The translations under genes and the position numbers were made by a program. Shown piece after piece: positions 8,453 to 17,109 of a stretch of 64,000 bases of DNA (positions within the stretch are counted from its first letter, which is position 1; each line of letters opens with the position of its first letter). Source of the stretch: Kribbella amoyensis. GTDB lineage: Bacteria; Actinomycetota; Actinomycetes; Propionibacteriales; Kribbellaceae. Under the pieces are notes generated by a model. It did no database searches. It was not told the DNA's origin and saw only the letters and a list, made by a program, of their open reading frames with translations. The stretch covers positions 6,386,001-6,450,000 of the forward strand of contig NZ_VIVK01000001.1 of the NCBI RefSeq assembly GCF_007828865.1. Direction: 5' to 3'.

Positions 8453-9432
8453 TTGGGGATGGCGGCGACCACCACCGCGATCAGGGCCAGCAGGGTGCCG
8501 GCGACGACGGCCGCCGTGACCTCGTTGGTCCCAGCAGGCAGGAACAGGTCGATGAAGAGGCTGGCGATCAGCTGGCCCGCGATCGTGCCGAGGCCGAGGA
8601 CGAACACGCCCACCACCCGGACCACGGCGGCCGCCAGGCTGATGAAGGCGACCCCGCACGCGCCGCCGACGTACAGCCACGGTTCGGTGGGCAGCGGTCG
8701 CGGTGCGCCGCGGAACCCGAGGTCGATCAGGAACACGATCGCGAGCGCGGTGGTGCCGACCAGGAAGTTGATGACGGCCGCAGCGACCGCACCGTATGCG
8801 TCAGGCGACGCAGTACGGGCTACCCGTCCGTTGATGGCCTGCTGGACCGCGGTGCCGATACCGGCGAGGGCGGGCAGTACCGCGAGAAGCAGGCCCGACG
8901 GGTGGCTCAGCCGGTCGGACACGGCGAGCACCACCGCGACCAGGGCGACGACGGCACCGACGATGCGCAGCGGGGTGTACGGCTGAGGTCCCGCGGGGCC
9001 GAAGCCCAGCCGGTCGACCACGAGGCTGCTGACGGCCTGACCCGCAACCACGGCGACCGTGAACACGGCCACGCCGATCACCGCGACCGTGATGGACTGC
9101 GTCGCGACCAGGAACGCGCCCGCGATCCCACCGATGCACTGCCACCAGCGCAGCTCGCCGATGGCCTTCGCGGACGGCGTCCGGATCGTGCTCCATACCC
9201 GGCCGAGCGACGTCCGGATCCGCGGCACGACCGCGCAGGCGATCAGCAGCAGGACCAGGCCGGAGCCGAACGAGATCAGCGCGGCCGGGATGCCGTCCCC
9301 GAGGCGGTTGCCGAGATCGCCGTTCACGCGGGACTGGATCGCGACCAGGACGCCGATCCCGAAAGCGGCCGAGAGCCCGAGGAGCTGATGGTGCTGGGCG
9401 CTGCGGACGGGGCGGGGTGCGGTCGTGGTCAC
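8437..9432 (-). CDS. DMT-family transporter of the YdcZ (DUF606) type
   Basis: A 331-residue polytopic membrane protein with two similar halves, each beginning with a helix followed by an N/R/G motif: AIQSRVNGDLGNRLG in the first half and AVQQAINGRVARTA in the second. That internal repeat is typical of YdcZ/DUF606 proteins in the drug/metabolite superfamily. About ten hydrophobic helices are visible. The substrate is unknown. The start is GTG 9432, with GGAGG very close upstream. It is convergent with the hemerythrin gene, and the rsmB end lies 58 bases upstream of its start on the same strand. Confidence 0.85.
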   Translation of the reverse strand: MTTTAPRPVRSAQHHQLLGLSAAFGIGVLVAIQSRVNGDLGNRLGDGIPAALISFGSGLVLLLIACAVVPRIRTSLGRVWSTIRTPSAKAIGELRWWQCIGGIAGAFLVATQSITVAVIGVAVFTVAVVAGQAVSSLVVDRLGFGPAGPQPYTPLRIVGAVVALVAVVLAVSDRLSHPSGLLLAVLPALAGIGTAVQQAINGRVARTASPDAYGAVAAAVINFLVGTTALAIVFLIDLGFRGAPRPLPTEPWLYVGGACGVAFISLAAAVVRVVGVFVLGLGTIAGQLIASLFIDLFLPAGTNEVTAAVVAGTLLALIAVVVAAIPNLRRG

Positions 9433-9490
9433 CCCTCCATCATGACCGTCGGACGGCTTGCGCCTGACATCAGGTCCGCAGTACGAACAC

Positions 9491-10873
9491 TCACGTCCGC
9501 CGGATCAGGGCCAGGTACATCGCGTCCGTGCCGTGCAGGTGCGGCCACAGCTGCACATCCGGCCCGTCACCCAGCGACGGTACGCCGGGGAACAACGGCC
9601 GCGCGTCCTCCAGTACGGCATCACCCCGGCGGCCGAGGACGGCGTCGACCACCTCGCGCGTCTCGTGCGGATGCGGCGAGCACGTGACGTACGCGACCAG
9701 GCCGCCCGGCCGGACGGAGGTGATCGCGGATCCGAGCAGCGCCTCCTGGAGCGGACGCAGCTCGGTCACGTCCTCCGGAGTACGCCGCCACCGTGCCTCC
9801 GGTCGACGGCGCAGCGCACCGAGTCCGGTACACGGCACGTCCGCGAGGACCCGGTCGTACCACCCGGAGGGCCACGTCGGCTTCGTTCCGTCGCCCACGA
9901 GCACACGATGGTCACCCGGTACGGCGCGGAGGTTGGAGCGGACCAGCTCGGCACGGTGCTTCAGCGGCTCGACCGCGGTGAGCTCCCCCTCGCGCTCGGT
10001 CACCAGTGCAGCCAGCAACGCCGACTTACCGCCTGGTCCCGCACAGAGGTCGAGCCACTTGGTGTCGCTGCCCTCCAACGGCGCCGTGGCGAGCGCAGTC
10101 GCCACCAGCTGCGACCCCTCGTCCTGGACGCCCGCACGACCCGTGGCAACGGCACTGATCCTCCCCGGGTCTCCCCCGCCCTGCAGCACCGCCCCGTATG
10201 GCGACCAGCGGGCGCGGGTGGCTCCGGCCTCGATCAGCTCGTCCACGTCGGCCAGGCCCGGTCGCGCGACCAGAGTGACGCGTGGTGGTTCGTTGTCGGC
10301 GTCGAGCAGCTCGTCCAGGGCCTGACCGGAGCCCAGCACGTCAGCGAACGCGTCGATCACCCAGCGCGGGTGCGCCTTCGCGATCGAGAGATGACCGAGC
10401 CGGTCCTCGTCCTCAGAAGGGGCGACCGCGTCGATCCAGTGGTCGAAGGAGCGCTGGCTGATCTTGCGCAGCACCGCGTTGACCAGGCCGCTGCGCTTCT
10501 GACCGACCTCGGACCGGGTCAGGGTGACCATCTCGTTGACCGCGGCGTACGAGTCGACGCGCATCCGGAGCAGCTGGTGCGTGCCGAGCCGGAGCAGGTC
10601 GAGCAGCTCGGGATCCAGCTCGCCGAGCGGGCGGGACACGCTGCGCGCGAGGAACGCGTCGTACGTGCCCTGCCAGCGGAGCGTGCCGTGGACGAGCTCG
10701 GTGGCGAACGCGGCGTCGCGGCCACCGAGCCGCTGGTCGCGCAGGGCCTTGTTGAGGGCGAGGTTCGCGTACCCGTCGTCGCCGTTGACCTGGCGGATCA
10801 CCCGGTACGCGAGCTGGCGGACCTTGTCGGGACGGCGGTGCGGGGCACGGTTGCGTGGAGAGCGGTCACTCAC
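9491..10873 (-). CDS. rsmB: 16S rRNA (cytosine-967-C5)-methyltransferase RsmB
   Basis: A 460-residue enzyme that methylates C967 of 16S rRNA using SAM. The N-terminal NusB-like RNA-binding domain (about 20-160) is followed by the Rossmann methyltransferase domain: SAM loop DLCAGPGGKSALLAAL, the catalytic motif VLADVPCTGLGALRRRPEARW with its cysteine, and YVTCSPHPHETREVV with the second conserved cysteine. The GTG start overlaps the fmt stop as GTGA, so it is the last gene of the def-fmt-rsmB operon. Confidence 0.95.
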   Translation of the reverse strand: MSDRSPRNRAPHRRPDKVRQLAYRVIRQVNGDDGYANLALNKALRDQRLGGRDAAFATELVHGTLRWQGTYDAFLARSVSRPLGELDPELLDLLRLGTHQLLRMRVDSYAAVNEMVTLTRSEVGQKRSGLVNAVLRKISQRSFDHWIDAVAPSEDEDRLGHLSIAKAHPRWVIDAFADVLGSGQALDELLDADNEPPRVTLVARPGLADVDELIEAGATRARWSPYGAVLQGGGDPGRISAVATGRAGVQDEGSQLVATALATAPLEGSDTKWLDLCAGPGGKSALLAALVTEREGELTAVEPLKHRAELVRSNLRAVPGDHRVLVGDGTKPTWPSGWYDRVLADVPCTGLGALRRRPEARWRRTPEDVTELRPLQEALLGSAITSVRPGGLVAYVTCSPHPHETREVVDAVLGRRGDAVLEDARPLFPGVPSLGDGPDVQLWPHLHGTDAMYLALIRRT

Positions 10874-11823
10874 GACCCGGACTGCTCCCCCGCGTCGGCG
10901 ACAGGACCGAGCCGGTCCTCGTCGGTGATCCGGACACCGCGGGCCCAGTCGGCCGCGAGCATCGGCTTCTTGCCCTGCGGCTGGACCGTGAGCAACCGGA
11001 CCGCCTTGCTGCCGGTGCCGACCGTGACGGTGGACTTGGTGGTCCGGAGCTCGCCCGGCGCCAGCTCCTCGTCGGTCAGCTCGGTCTCCAGGACCTTCAG
11101 CCGCTCACCGCGGAACGTCGTCCACGCACCAGGTGCCGGGTTGCAGCCGCGGACGAGCCGGTCAACCCGGTGCGCCGGGGCGTGCAGATCGAGCTCGGCG
11201 TCCTCGACGTTGAGCTTCGGCGCGATCGAGATCCCGTCGGCCGGCTGCTCCCGGGCCTCGAGGACTCCGGCCGCGACACCGTCCAGGGTGTCGACCAGGA
11301 GCTTCGCACCCGACTCGGCCAGCCGGGTGAGCAGGACGCCGGCGGTGTCGTGCGGGCCGATCCGCTCGGTCAGCACCCCGAACACCGGCCCCGCGTCGAG
11401 CGCCTTGACGATGCGGAAGGTGCTCGCCCCGGTCACGTCGTCCCCGGCGATGATCGCGTGCTGCACAGGCGCGGCACCCCGCCAGGCCGGCAGGACCGAG
11501 AAGTGCAGGTTGATCCAGCCGTGCTCTGGGATGTCGAGCGCGGCCTGCGGGAGGAGCCCACCGTACGCGACCACGGGGCAGGCGTCCGGCGCGAGCTCGC
11601 GGAGCCGCTCGAGGAACTCGGGGTCACTGGGCTTGACCGGCTTGAGCACCTCCACGCCCAGCTGCTCGGCGTACTCCGCGACGGGTGACGCGACCAGCTT
11701 GCGGCCACGGCCGGCCGGTGCGTCCGGGCGGGTCACGACGGCGACCAGCTCGTGGCCGCTGGCAACGATCGCGGCGAGCGCGGTGACGGCGACCTCGGGG
11801 GTGCCGGCGAAGACGAGTCTCAC
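10870..11823 (-). CDS. fmt: Methionyl-tRNA formyltransferase
   Basis: A 317-residue enzyme that formylates initiator Met-tRNA with 10-formyl-THF. The N-terminal formyltransferase fold starts VRLVFAGTPEVAV and carries the catalytic segment NLHFSVLPAWRGAAP, where the usual HxSLLP reads HFSVLP; N, H and the later D (near DDVTGASTF) are present. The C-terminal tRNA-binding domain covers about 205-310. GTG 11823 was chosen because it overlaps the def stop (GTGA) and the conserved sequence begins there; longer upstream reading is antisense of def. Middle gene of def-fmt-rsmB. Confidence 0.96.
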   Translation of the reverse strand: MRLVFAGTPEVAVTALAAIVASGHELVAVVTRPDAPAGRGRKLVASPVAEYAEQLGVEVLKPVKPSDPEFLERLRELAPDACPVVAYGGLLPQAALDIPEHGWINLHFSVLPAWRGAAPVQHAIIAGDDVTGASTFRIVKALDAGPVFGVLTERIGPHDTAGVLLTRLAESGAKLLVDTLDGVAAGVLEAREQPADGISIAPKLNVEDAELDLHAPAHRVDRLVRGCNPAPGAWTTFRGERLKVLETELTDEELAPGELRTTKSTVTVGTGSKAVRLLTVQPQGKKPMLAADWARGVRITDEDRLGPVADAGEQSGS

Positions 11824-12368
11824 AGTCCGAATCCGTTCGTCGGGTGCGGCGACACCTTGATCCGCGGCGGACCGGCCAGGCCGGACCACTCCGCCTCCCG
11901 GATCGCCTTCATCGCCAGCTTGCGGGTGTCGGTGTCCAGCCGGTCGACGAACAGCACCCCGTCCAGGTGGTCGGTCTCGTGCTGGATGCACCGGGCCAGC
12001 AGGTCGGAGCCCTCGATCACCACCGGCTCGCCGTACATGTCGAAGCCCCTGGCGACGACCTGCTCGGCGCGGCGGCAGTCGAAGGTCAGGCCGGGGATCG
12101 ACAGGCAGCCCTCGGGGCCGAACTGGTCCTCGGCCGACAACGTCAGCTCCGGGTTCACCAGATGACCGAACTCGCCGTCGACGTGGTACGTGAACACCCG
12201 CAGCCCGACGCCGATCTGCGGCGCGGCCAGGCCGATCCCCGGCGCCGTCCGCATCGTGTCGGTGAGATCCGCGACCAGCCGCCGGAGCTCGGCGTCGAAG
12301 TCGACGACCGGTTCGGCCCTGGTGGTGAGGACGGGATCGCCGAACAGGCGGATGGGTTGGACCGACAC
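11820..12368 (-). CDS. def: Peptide deformylase
   Basis: A 182-residue metalloenzyme removing the formyl group from nascent proteins. All three signature motifs are visible: GIGLAAPQIG (motif 1), EGCLSIPG with the metal cysteine (motif 2) and QHETDHLDG, the HExxH metal site (motif 3). I start at GTG 12368 (VSVQPIRLFGDP), with CGGAG a few bases upstream; the longer frame to 12422 crosses the promoter. It is followed by fmt with a GTGA overlap. Confidence 0.96.
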   Translation of the reverse strand: MSVQPIRLFGDPVLTTRAEPVVDFDAELRRLVADLTDTMRTAPGIGLAAPQIGVGLRVFTYHVDGEFGHLVNPELTLSAEDQFGPEGCLSIPGLTFDCRRAEQVVARGFDMYGEPVVIEGSDLLARCIQHETDHLDGVLFVDRLDTDTRKLAMKAIREAEWSGLAGPPRIKVSPHPTNGFGL

Positions 12369-12405
12369 ACAGACTCCGAACACCGAGGCGAACCAGGACC
12401 CGCCA

Positions 12406-12425
12406 AGTCTAGTGCGGCGCACTAG
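12406..12425 (-). promoter_or_regulatory. def promoter -10 with overlapping palindrome
   Basis: On the minus strand TAGACT (12411-12406) resembles a -10 hexamer 38 bases before the def start. It overlaps an inverted repeat CTAGTGC-ggc-GCACTAG (12409-12425). CTAG is rare in such genomes, so a protein site is plausible, though a chance palindrome is possible. Confidence 0.35.
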
Positions 12426-12555
12426 GCCGCGACGGCCGGGACCTCACCGCCGGCCATCGATCGGGCCCGGGCCTCCCGTTTGTTGCCGCGAGCACGTACT
12501 GTGGTCTCAGGCGTACCTACAGTCACACCAGCCACACGCCCAACGGGAGACCACC

Positions 12556-13989
12556 ATGCCCACAGCGACACGGGGGGCAGCCGCAGTGATCCTCCTGGGT
12601 GCCTTGCTCGCCCAGGCTCCGTCGGCCGCCGCATATGAACCGCGAGAACCATCCGGCCCGTACGTCCCGCCCGCCGCACCCGGCGGACCGGTCGTTCCGG
12701 CCACCACACCCAGCACCGCGCCGGACGACCAGGCCGGGCCCGAAACGGATCCGACCGCCGGCCCGACGCCGACCGTCGCGCCTGAGCCGGATCCGGCTGC
12801 GCTGCCGGCCGCGCGGTCCTGGAGCGAGGTCGCCCAGCAGGTCGCCGAGACCTCGCCCGGCGACATCTCGCTCCGGTCGGCCGACGTCGCCCAGCAGTCC
12901 ACGCAGGTGATGCGCTGCTTCAAGCTGGAGGACGAGAACTACTGCCTCGGACTCGGCTTCGTCGACAAGGTGCCGAGTGGCGCTCAGCTGAGCGAGGCCG
13001 TCAGCGCGCCGGCCGTGTCCGCGCAGGACCGGGCCGCCGACGGCTCGGTGGTCGAGCAGGACATCGCGACCGGGGCGCAGAGCCCGGCCGCGTTCGTGAG
13101 CGAGCGGGCGGCGATGCCGAAGACCGCGCGCGTCAACGCGGAGCTCGAGGAGATGCAGAGCGCCTGGGACGGCCGCGACAAGGCCCGCGCCCTCCGCCTC
13201 CTCGACGACAACGGCAATCCCCCACCGGCCCAGCCGACGTCCCCGACTCCGACGCCCTCGACCCCGACGCCCTCGACCCCGACTGCCACGCCTTCGACTG
13301 GCACGCCTTCGACCGGCACGCCGTCGACGCAGTCGCGGGAGGCCGAGCCGCGGGCGGACGGGACGGTCCCGCCGCCGACCCCGCCGACCGGCAAGCCTTC
13401 CCCGCCGCCGGTGAACCCGCCGGCCGCGGTCAAGACGCTGCCCGCCTCGAAATACATCATGAAGGGCTTCCAGACCTCGCAGGAAAAGGGGTACTGGTGT
13501 GGCCCGGCGACGTTCCAGTCGATCGACTGGGCCGACGACAACCAGAAGGACACCCAGGCGTCCTGGGCCAAGGACCTCGGTGCGACCACGTCCGGTACCG
13601 CGATCTCCGCGATGGTCAAACAGACCAACCTGAAGACGAACTGGGACATCGCGGCCGGCACGTACATCGTGCAGAACGTCGGCCACTGGACCACCCAGAA
13701 GTTCTTCCAGGTGCACCAGAACCACCTCGGTGACGGCGCCCCGGCCCCGGTGATCGAGCACGTCCAGCTGCTCAAGCGGTACTTCCCGTACCTCGCGTTC
13801 AACCACAGCGGGCACTACCAGGTCGGCCGCGGGTACGACCGGAACGCGGGCACGATCGGGATCTTCGAGGTGTTCAACGAGCGCCGCTTCAACAGCCGCG
13901 GCAACGTCACCGACGGCCCGAAGAACATCCCCGCGTCGGCGCTGTTCAACGCCACCCTGGCGAACCAGTTCAAGAACATCGGCCTGTAG
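12556..13989 (+). CDS. Secreted C39-like (papain-fold) protein with Pro/Thr/Ser linker
   Basis: A 477-residue exported protein. A signal peptide (about 1-27, hydrophobic AAAVILLGALLAQAPSAAA) is followed by a Pro-rich stretch (28-80), a mixed region with one possible cysteine pair (CFKLEDENYC), a low-complexity PTPST linker (about 228-260), another Pro-rich stretch, then a C39-like domain. That domain has the presumed catalytic cysteine in GYWCGPATFQS and the histidine in NHSGHYQVGRGYD. Such domains cleave or bind peptides outside the cell; activity is not certain. The start ATG has GGGAGA upstream. A lipoprotein gene begins 4 bases after the stop, so the two are probably co-expressed. Confidence 0.78.
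   Translation: MPTATRGAAAVILLGALLAQAPSAAAYEPREPSGPYVPPAAPGGPVVPATTPSTAPDDQAGPETDPTAGPTPTVAPEPDPAALPAARSWSEVAQQVAETSPGDISLRSADVAQQSTQVMRCFKLEDENYCLGLGFVDKVPSGAQLSEAVSAPAVSAQDRAADGSVVEQDIATGAQSPAAFVSERAAMPKTARVNAELEEMQSAWDGRDKARALRLLDDNGNPPPAQPTSPTPTPSTPTPSTPTATPSTGTPSTGTPSTQSREAEPRADGTVPPPTPPTGKPSPPPVNPPAAVKTLPASKYIMKGFQTSQEKGYWCGPATFQSIDWADDNQKDTQASWAKDLGATTSGTAISAMVKQTNLKTNWDIAAGTYIVQNVGHWTTQKFFQVHQNHLGDGAPAPVIEHVQLLKRYFPYLAFNHSGHYQVGRGYDRNAGTIGIFEVFNERRFNSRGNVTDGPKNIPASALFNATLANQFKNIGL
13240..13335 (+). repeat. Short tandem repeat encoding PTPST/GTPST linker
   Basis: Degenerate 12-15 base units of the form ACGCC(C/T)TCGACC follow one another, giving repeats of TPSTP and TPSTG in the linker of the secreted C39-like protein. 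Such tracts change length by slippage, and the linker is probably a flexible or wall-spanning spacer. Confidence 0.6.
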
Positions 13990-13993
13990 GCGG

Positions 13994-15157
13994 ATGCGTC
14001 CCACCACCGCTCCGAGGACGTCCGGACTGCTCGCCGGCGCCCTCACGGTCACCCTGCTCGCCACCGCGTGCTCGGGGTCGGACTCCAGAAGTCCGTCCAC
14101 CTCGCCGACGTCGCCTGCTTCCCCGACAAGCTCAGGTACGCCGACGACCCCGTCGCCCGGTTCGTCGGCGAAACCGGCGACGTGGTCGCGGATCCTGCGG
14201 CAACCCGTCGACGGTCAGCACGTGGTCACCCAGCAACGCAAGTACCTCGTCACCCGCGCCAGCGACGAGGCCGGGACCACCACGATCACCGAACGCGCGG
14301 GCGGCCGTACCGTGGTCCGGCACCTGCCGCCGGCCGGGTTCGTGGCTCAGTCGCCGGTGGTGATCGACGACCGGTGGGCCCTGGTCGAGGACATTCGCTC
14401 CGACGGGCCGAATCCGGAGATCCGCGCGTACCGGTACGACCTCGGGACCGGCCGGAGGACGGACCTCGCCTCGCAGCAGGGACTCCCCCGGATCTCCGAG
14501 CCGGAGATCGGTGCCTACAACGGGCTGTTCGCGTACAGCAGTACGGACAGCAGGCGCCGGTCCTGCCTCGTCGTCGCCGCGCTCGACACCCTCAAGGCGA
14601 GCACGGTCAGCTGCGTCGCGGACCCGGGGTACGTCGCTGATCCGGTGGTCTCGGCCGACTCGGTCACGTTCAGCGAGATCACGGCGCCGCAGACCGCGCA
14701 ACGGTGCAAGCGCCTGCTGACCGCGTCGTTGTCCGGTGGACCGGCCCGCGAGATCCCGGCGAGCCGCAAGTGCCTGCAGTGGAGTGGCGCCTCGTTGCGC
14801 GGGGCAACGGTCTGGTCCGAGGTGGGCGCCGCCGACCCGGACCAGTACCAGAGCAGCGCCTACCTCCGCGAGTCACCGGACGCCGCGGCCCGGTCCCTCG
14901 GCCGCGTCGTCACCGACACGATCATTGCGTGCGGCAACTGGATCCACTGGGAGGTCCGCGCCGTCAAGAACGGCGCCGAGACGTACCAGCTGCACCGCTG
15001 GCAACCAGGGCAGCCGCGCCCCCAGATCGTCTACGCCGGCCCGCCGGACACCGCGATCACGGCTCCGGCCTGCCAGGACGACCAGGTCATCATCGAAGCC
15101 GCCCACCTCGGCGCCGGCACCAAGTACACCGAAGCGCTCGCCCTGCCTGCCACCTGA
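13994..15157 (+). CDS. Secreted lipoprotein, propeller-like
   Basis: A 387-residue protein with a type II signal peptide; the lipobox is LLATAC, with lipidated cysteine near residue 26, followed by a Ser/Thr/Pro-rich spacer. The rest is beta-rich with repeated motifs such as PVVIDDRWALVEDIRSDG and IRAYRYDLGTGRRTDLA, which look like TolB-like propeller blades, but I do not recognise a named family. Two cysteine pairs (for example SCLVV and VSCVADPG) may be oxidised. It starts 4 bases after the C39-like gene and probably acts with it at the cell surface. Its stop is 10 bases from the convergent HAD gene stop. Confidence 0.7.
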   Translation: MRPTTAPRTSGLLAGALTVTLLATACSGSDSRSPSTSPTSPASPTSSGTPTTPSPGSSAKPATWSRILRQPVDGQHVVTQQRKYLVTRASDEAGTTTITERAGGRTVVRHLPPAGFVAQSPVVIDDRWALVEDIRSDGPNPEIRAYRYDLGTGRRTDLASQQGLPRISEPEIGAYNGLFAYSSTDSRRRSCLVVAALDTLKASTVSCVADPGYVADPVVSADSVTFSEITAPQTAQRCKRLLTASLSGGPAREIPASRKCLQWSGASLRGATVWSEVGAADPDQYQSSAYLRESPDAAARSLGRVVTDTIIACGNWIHWEVRAVKNGAETYQLHRWQPGQPRPQIVYAGPPDTAITAPACQDDQVIIEAAHLGAGTKYTEALALPAT

Positions 15158-15167
15158 CGCCGCCGGG

Positions 15168-15791
15168 TCAGGAGCTGATCGGGAGACCGCGCTTGTGCAG
15201 GTGAGCGCGGAGGGTGGGGGCCGAGGTGTACAGCTCGGCGTCGAGGCCGGCGGTCCGGGCCCCGTCGATGTTGTGCTGGACGTCGTCGGTGTAGAACGTG
15301 CGGGCCGGGTCGAGGTCGAAGCGCTCGATCAGGATCCGGTAGATCTTCTCGCCCGGCTTGACGGTCTGCTCACGCCCGGAGACCACCTCACCGTCGAACG
15401 TCGTCAGCACCGGGAACGCGTCCTTGGCGACCTCCCACTTCTCGTCGGAGAAGTTGGTCAGCGCGTACGTCGGGATCCCGGCCTGCTGCAGCTCGGTCAG
15501 CACGGCGACCGTGTCGTCGAACAACCCCTGCACCATCTTGAGCCAGCCCGTGTCGTACGCCTCGATCCACTCGGCGTGCTCGGGGTGGAGCGCGGACAGC
15601 TCGGCGACCGCCTCGGACCACGGGCGGCCGCGGTCCTGCTCGAGGTTCCAGGCGGACGTGGTGACCGTGGTGAGGAAGTGCCGCCTCTGCGCCTCGTCCG
15701 GGATCAGCTCGGCGTAGAGGTAGTCCGGGTTCCAGTCCAGCAGTACTCCCCCGATGTCGAAGACGACAGTGTCGACAGTCCGCTCGCTCAT
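15168..15791 (-). CDS. HAD-superfamily hydrolase (subfamily IA)
   Basis: A 207-residue phosphatase-like enzyme. Motif I reads VVFDIGGVLLDWN, where the first aspartate is the nucleophile and the second acid is replaced by glycine-glycine, as in the YihX/epoxide-hydrolase-N-terminal group. Motif II is ALTNFS, motif III is the lysine in VKPGEKIY, and motif IV is FYTDDVQHNIDGA. It probably dephosphorylates a small sugar phosphate or dehalogenates a small molecule. The ATG lies 6 bases after TAGGGT, so the message may be leaderless. An MFS transporter gene ends 9 bases upstream of its start region. Confidence 0.88.
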   Translation of the reverse strand: MSERTVDTVVFDIGGVLLDWNPDYLYAELIPDEAQRRHFLTTVTTSAWNLEQDRGRPWSEAVAELSALHPEHAEWIEAYDTGWLKMVQGLFDDTVAVLTELQQAGIPTYALTNFSDEKWEVAKDAFPVLTTFDGEVVSGREQTVKPGEKIYRILIERFDLDPARTFYTDDVQHNIDGARTAGLDAELYTSAPTLRAHLHKRGLPISS

Positions 15792-15797
15792 GGCGCA

Positions 15798-15803
15798 ACC
15801 CTA
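15798..15803 (-). promoter_or_regulatory. -10 hexamer TAGGGT, leaderless start of HAD gene
   Basis: On the minus strand TAGGGT is followed by 6 bases and then the ATG of the HAD hydrolase. No Shine-Dalgarno sequence separates them. Confidence 0.45.
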
Positions 15804-17021
15804 CGTGGCGGCCTCGGCGGAGGCGGTACCAGCGGCGCGAGCGTGCAATGCGGGCGCGAGGGCGAGCTGGCCCGCGAAGAGGACGACGCCGAGGACGCCG
15901 CAGGCAAGCCAGGTGGTGGTCGCGCCCAGGTGTTCGAGCGAGTTGGTGCCGACGATCGGGCCGATCACCGAGCCGAGCCCGAACGACATGCTGCCGGCCA
16001 GCCCGAGGTACCCGCCGCGCAGATCGACCGGCGCGAGATCCGCGAACACGGCGCCGATCACGGCCGCGAACCCGATCTCCCCGACGGTCCAGACGACGAC
16101 GGACAGCGCATACCCCCACCAGGTGGAGACCACCGCGCCGACCCCGAAGCCCAGGCCGACGATCAGCATCGAGGTCGCGAGCAGCTTCGGCCGGTCCAGC
16201 TTCGTCAGGTACCGGCTGACGAACGGCTGGACCACGACGATGACGAGCCCGTTCAACGCGATCACCAGGCCGTACGTCGAGTTCGGCAGCCCGTCGCCGG
16301 ACATCGCCAGCGGCAGCGTGGAGTAGCCCTGGAAGTAGATCGTCGCGTAGCCGATCTGGAGCAGGATCATCAGCAGGAACGTCGTGTCCCGCAACGCCAC
16401 CGGCAGCAACGGCCGCCGGGACGCCTGCTCGACCACCGGGCGGGTCTCCGGGACCATCGACCAGATCACCAGCGCGGCCACGACCGAGGTCCCGGCGTTG
16501 ATCCAGAACAGCAGGCCGAACCCGATGTTCGCCAGTACGCCGGCGCTGACGGTCGAGACCGAGAAGCCGAGGTTGATCGCCCAGAACAGCAGCCCGTACG
16601 CGCGGACCCGCTCCCCCGGCTGGAGCAGATCGGCGACCGTCGCCTGGACCGCGGGCCGGAACAGGTCGCCCATCAACCCGACGGTGAACGCGGCCACCCA
16701 GATCAGCTCCATCGACCGGGCCGAGCCGAGCAGGATCAGCGCGGCCGCGGTCCCGAAGAAGCCGACCAGCATCGTCCGGCGCCGCCCGACCCGGTCCGAC
16801 AGCCAGCCGCCGACCAGCTGTGACACGACCGAACCGGCCCCGACCGCGGCAGCGACGGCACCCGCGGTCCCGGCGGAGAGGCCACGGCCCTGGGTGAGGT
16901 ACAGGACGAGGAACGGCTGGACAAAGCTGCCGAGCCGGTTGACCAACTGGCAGACCCAGAGCGCCCAGAACGCGCGAGGAAGCCGCGAGGAGCTCTCGCG
17001 AACAGGGGTGACGACCGTCAT
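15801..17021 (-). CDS. MFS transporter
   Basis: A 406-residue, 12-helix major facilitator. The N-terminal half shows the loop 2-3 motif GGWLSDRVGRRRTML, the classical G-x-L-(S/A)-D-R-x-G-R-(R/K) signature of drug-efflux MFS members. The C-terminal half holds a related loop (SRYLTKLDRPKLLA). It probably exports a small toxic compound by proton antiport. It is divergent from an ArsR-type regulator with an inverted-repeat operator in between, which suggests substrate-inducible expression. Confidence 0.9.
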   Translation of the reverse strand: MTVVTPVRESSSRLPRAFWALWVCQLVNRLGSFVQPFLVLYLTQGRGLSAGTAGAVAAAVGAGSVVSQLVGGWLSDRVGRRRTMLVGFFGTAAALILLGSARSMELIWVAAFTVGLMGDLFRPAVQATVADLLQPGERVRAYGLLFWAINLGFSVSTVSAGVLANIGFGLLFWINAGTSVVAALVIWSMVPETRPVVEQASRRPLLPVALRDTTFLLMILLQIGYATIYFQGYSTLPLAMSGDGLPNSTYGLVIALNGLVIVVVQPFVSRYLTKLDRPKLLATSMLIVGLGFGVGAVVSTWWGYALSVVVWTVGEIGFAAVIGAVFADLAPVDLRGGYLGLAGSMSFGLGSVIGPIVGTNSLEHLGATTTWLACGVLGVVLFAGQLALAPALHARAAGTASAEAAT

Positions 17022-17057
17022 GCGACCAGCATCCGGGCGGTGTCCCGGGCGTGTCGA

Positions 17058-17079
17058 AGATTAGGCAGAGGACTAATCC
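17058..17079. promoter_or_regulatory. Inverted-repeat operator between MFS and ArsR-type genes
   Basis: AGATTAG (17058-17064) and CTAATCCT (17073-17080 region) form an inverted repeat GATTAG-8-CTAATC between the divergent starts. Its position fits a site for the adjacent ArsR-type regulator. Confidence 0.5.
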
Positions 17080-17109
17080 TCGCTCGTACGGTGGTCGTCC
17101 GCTTAAGGT

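Noticed and set aside
13240..13335. CRISPR-like array
   Set aside because: The repeated units are short, in frame and encode the PTPST linker; there are no unique spacers.
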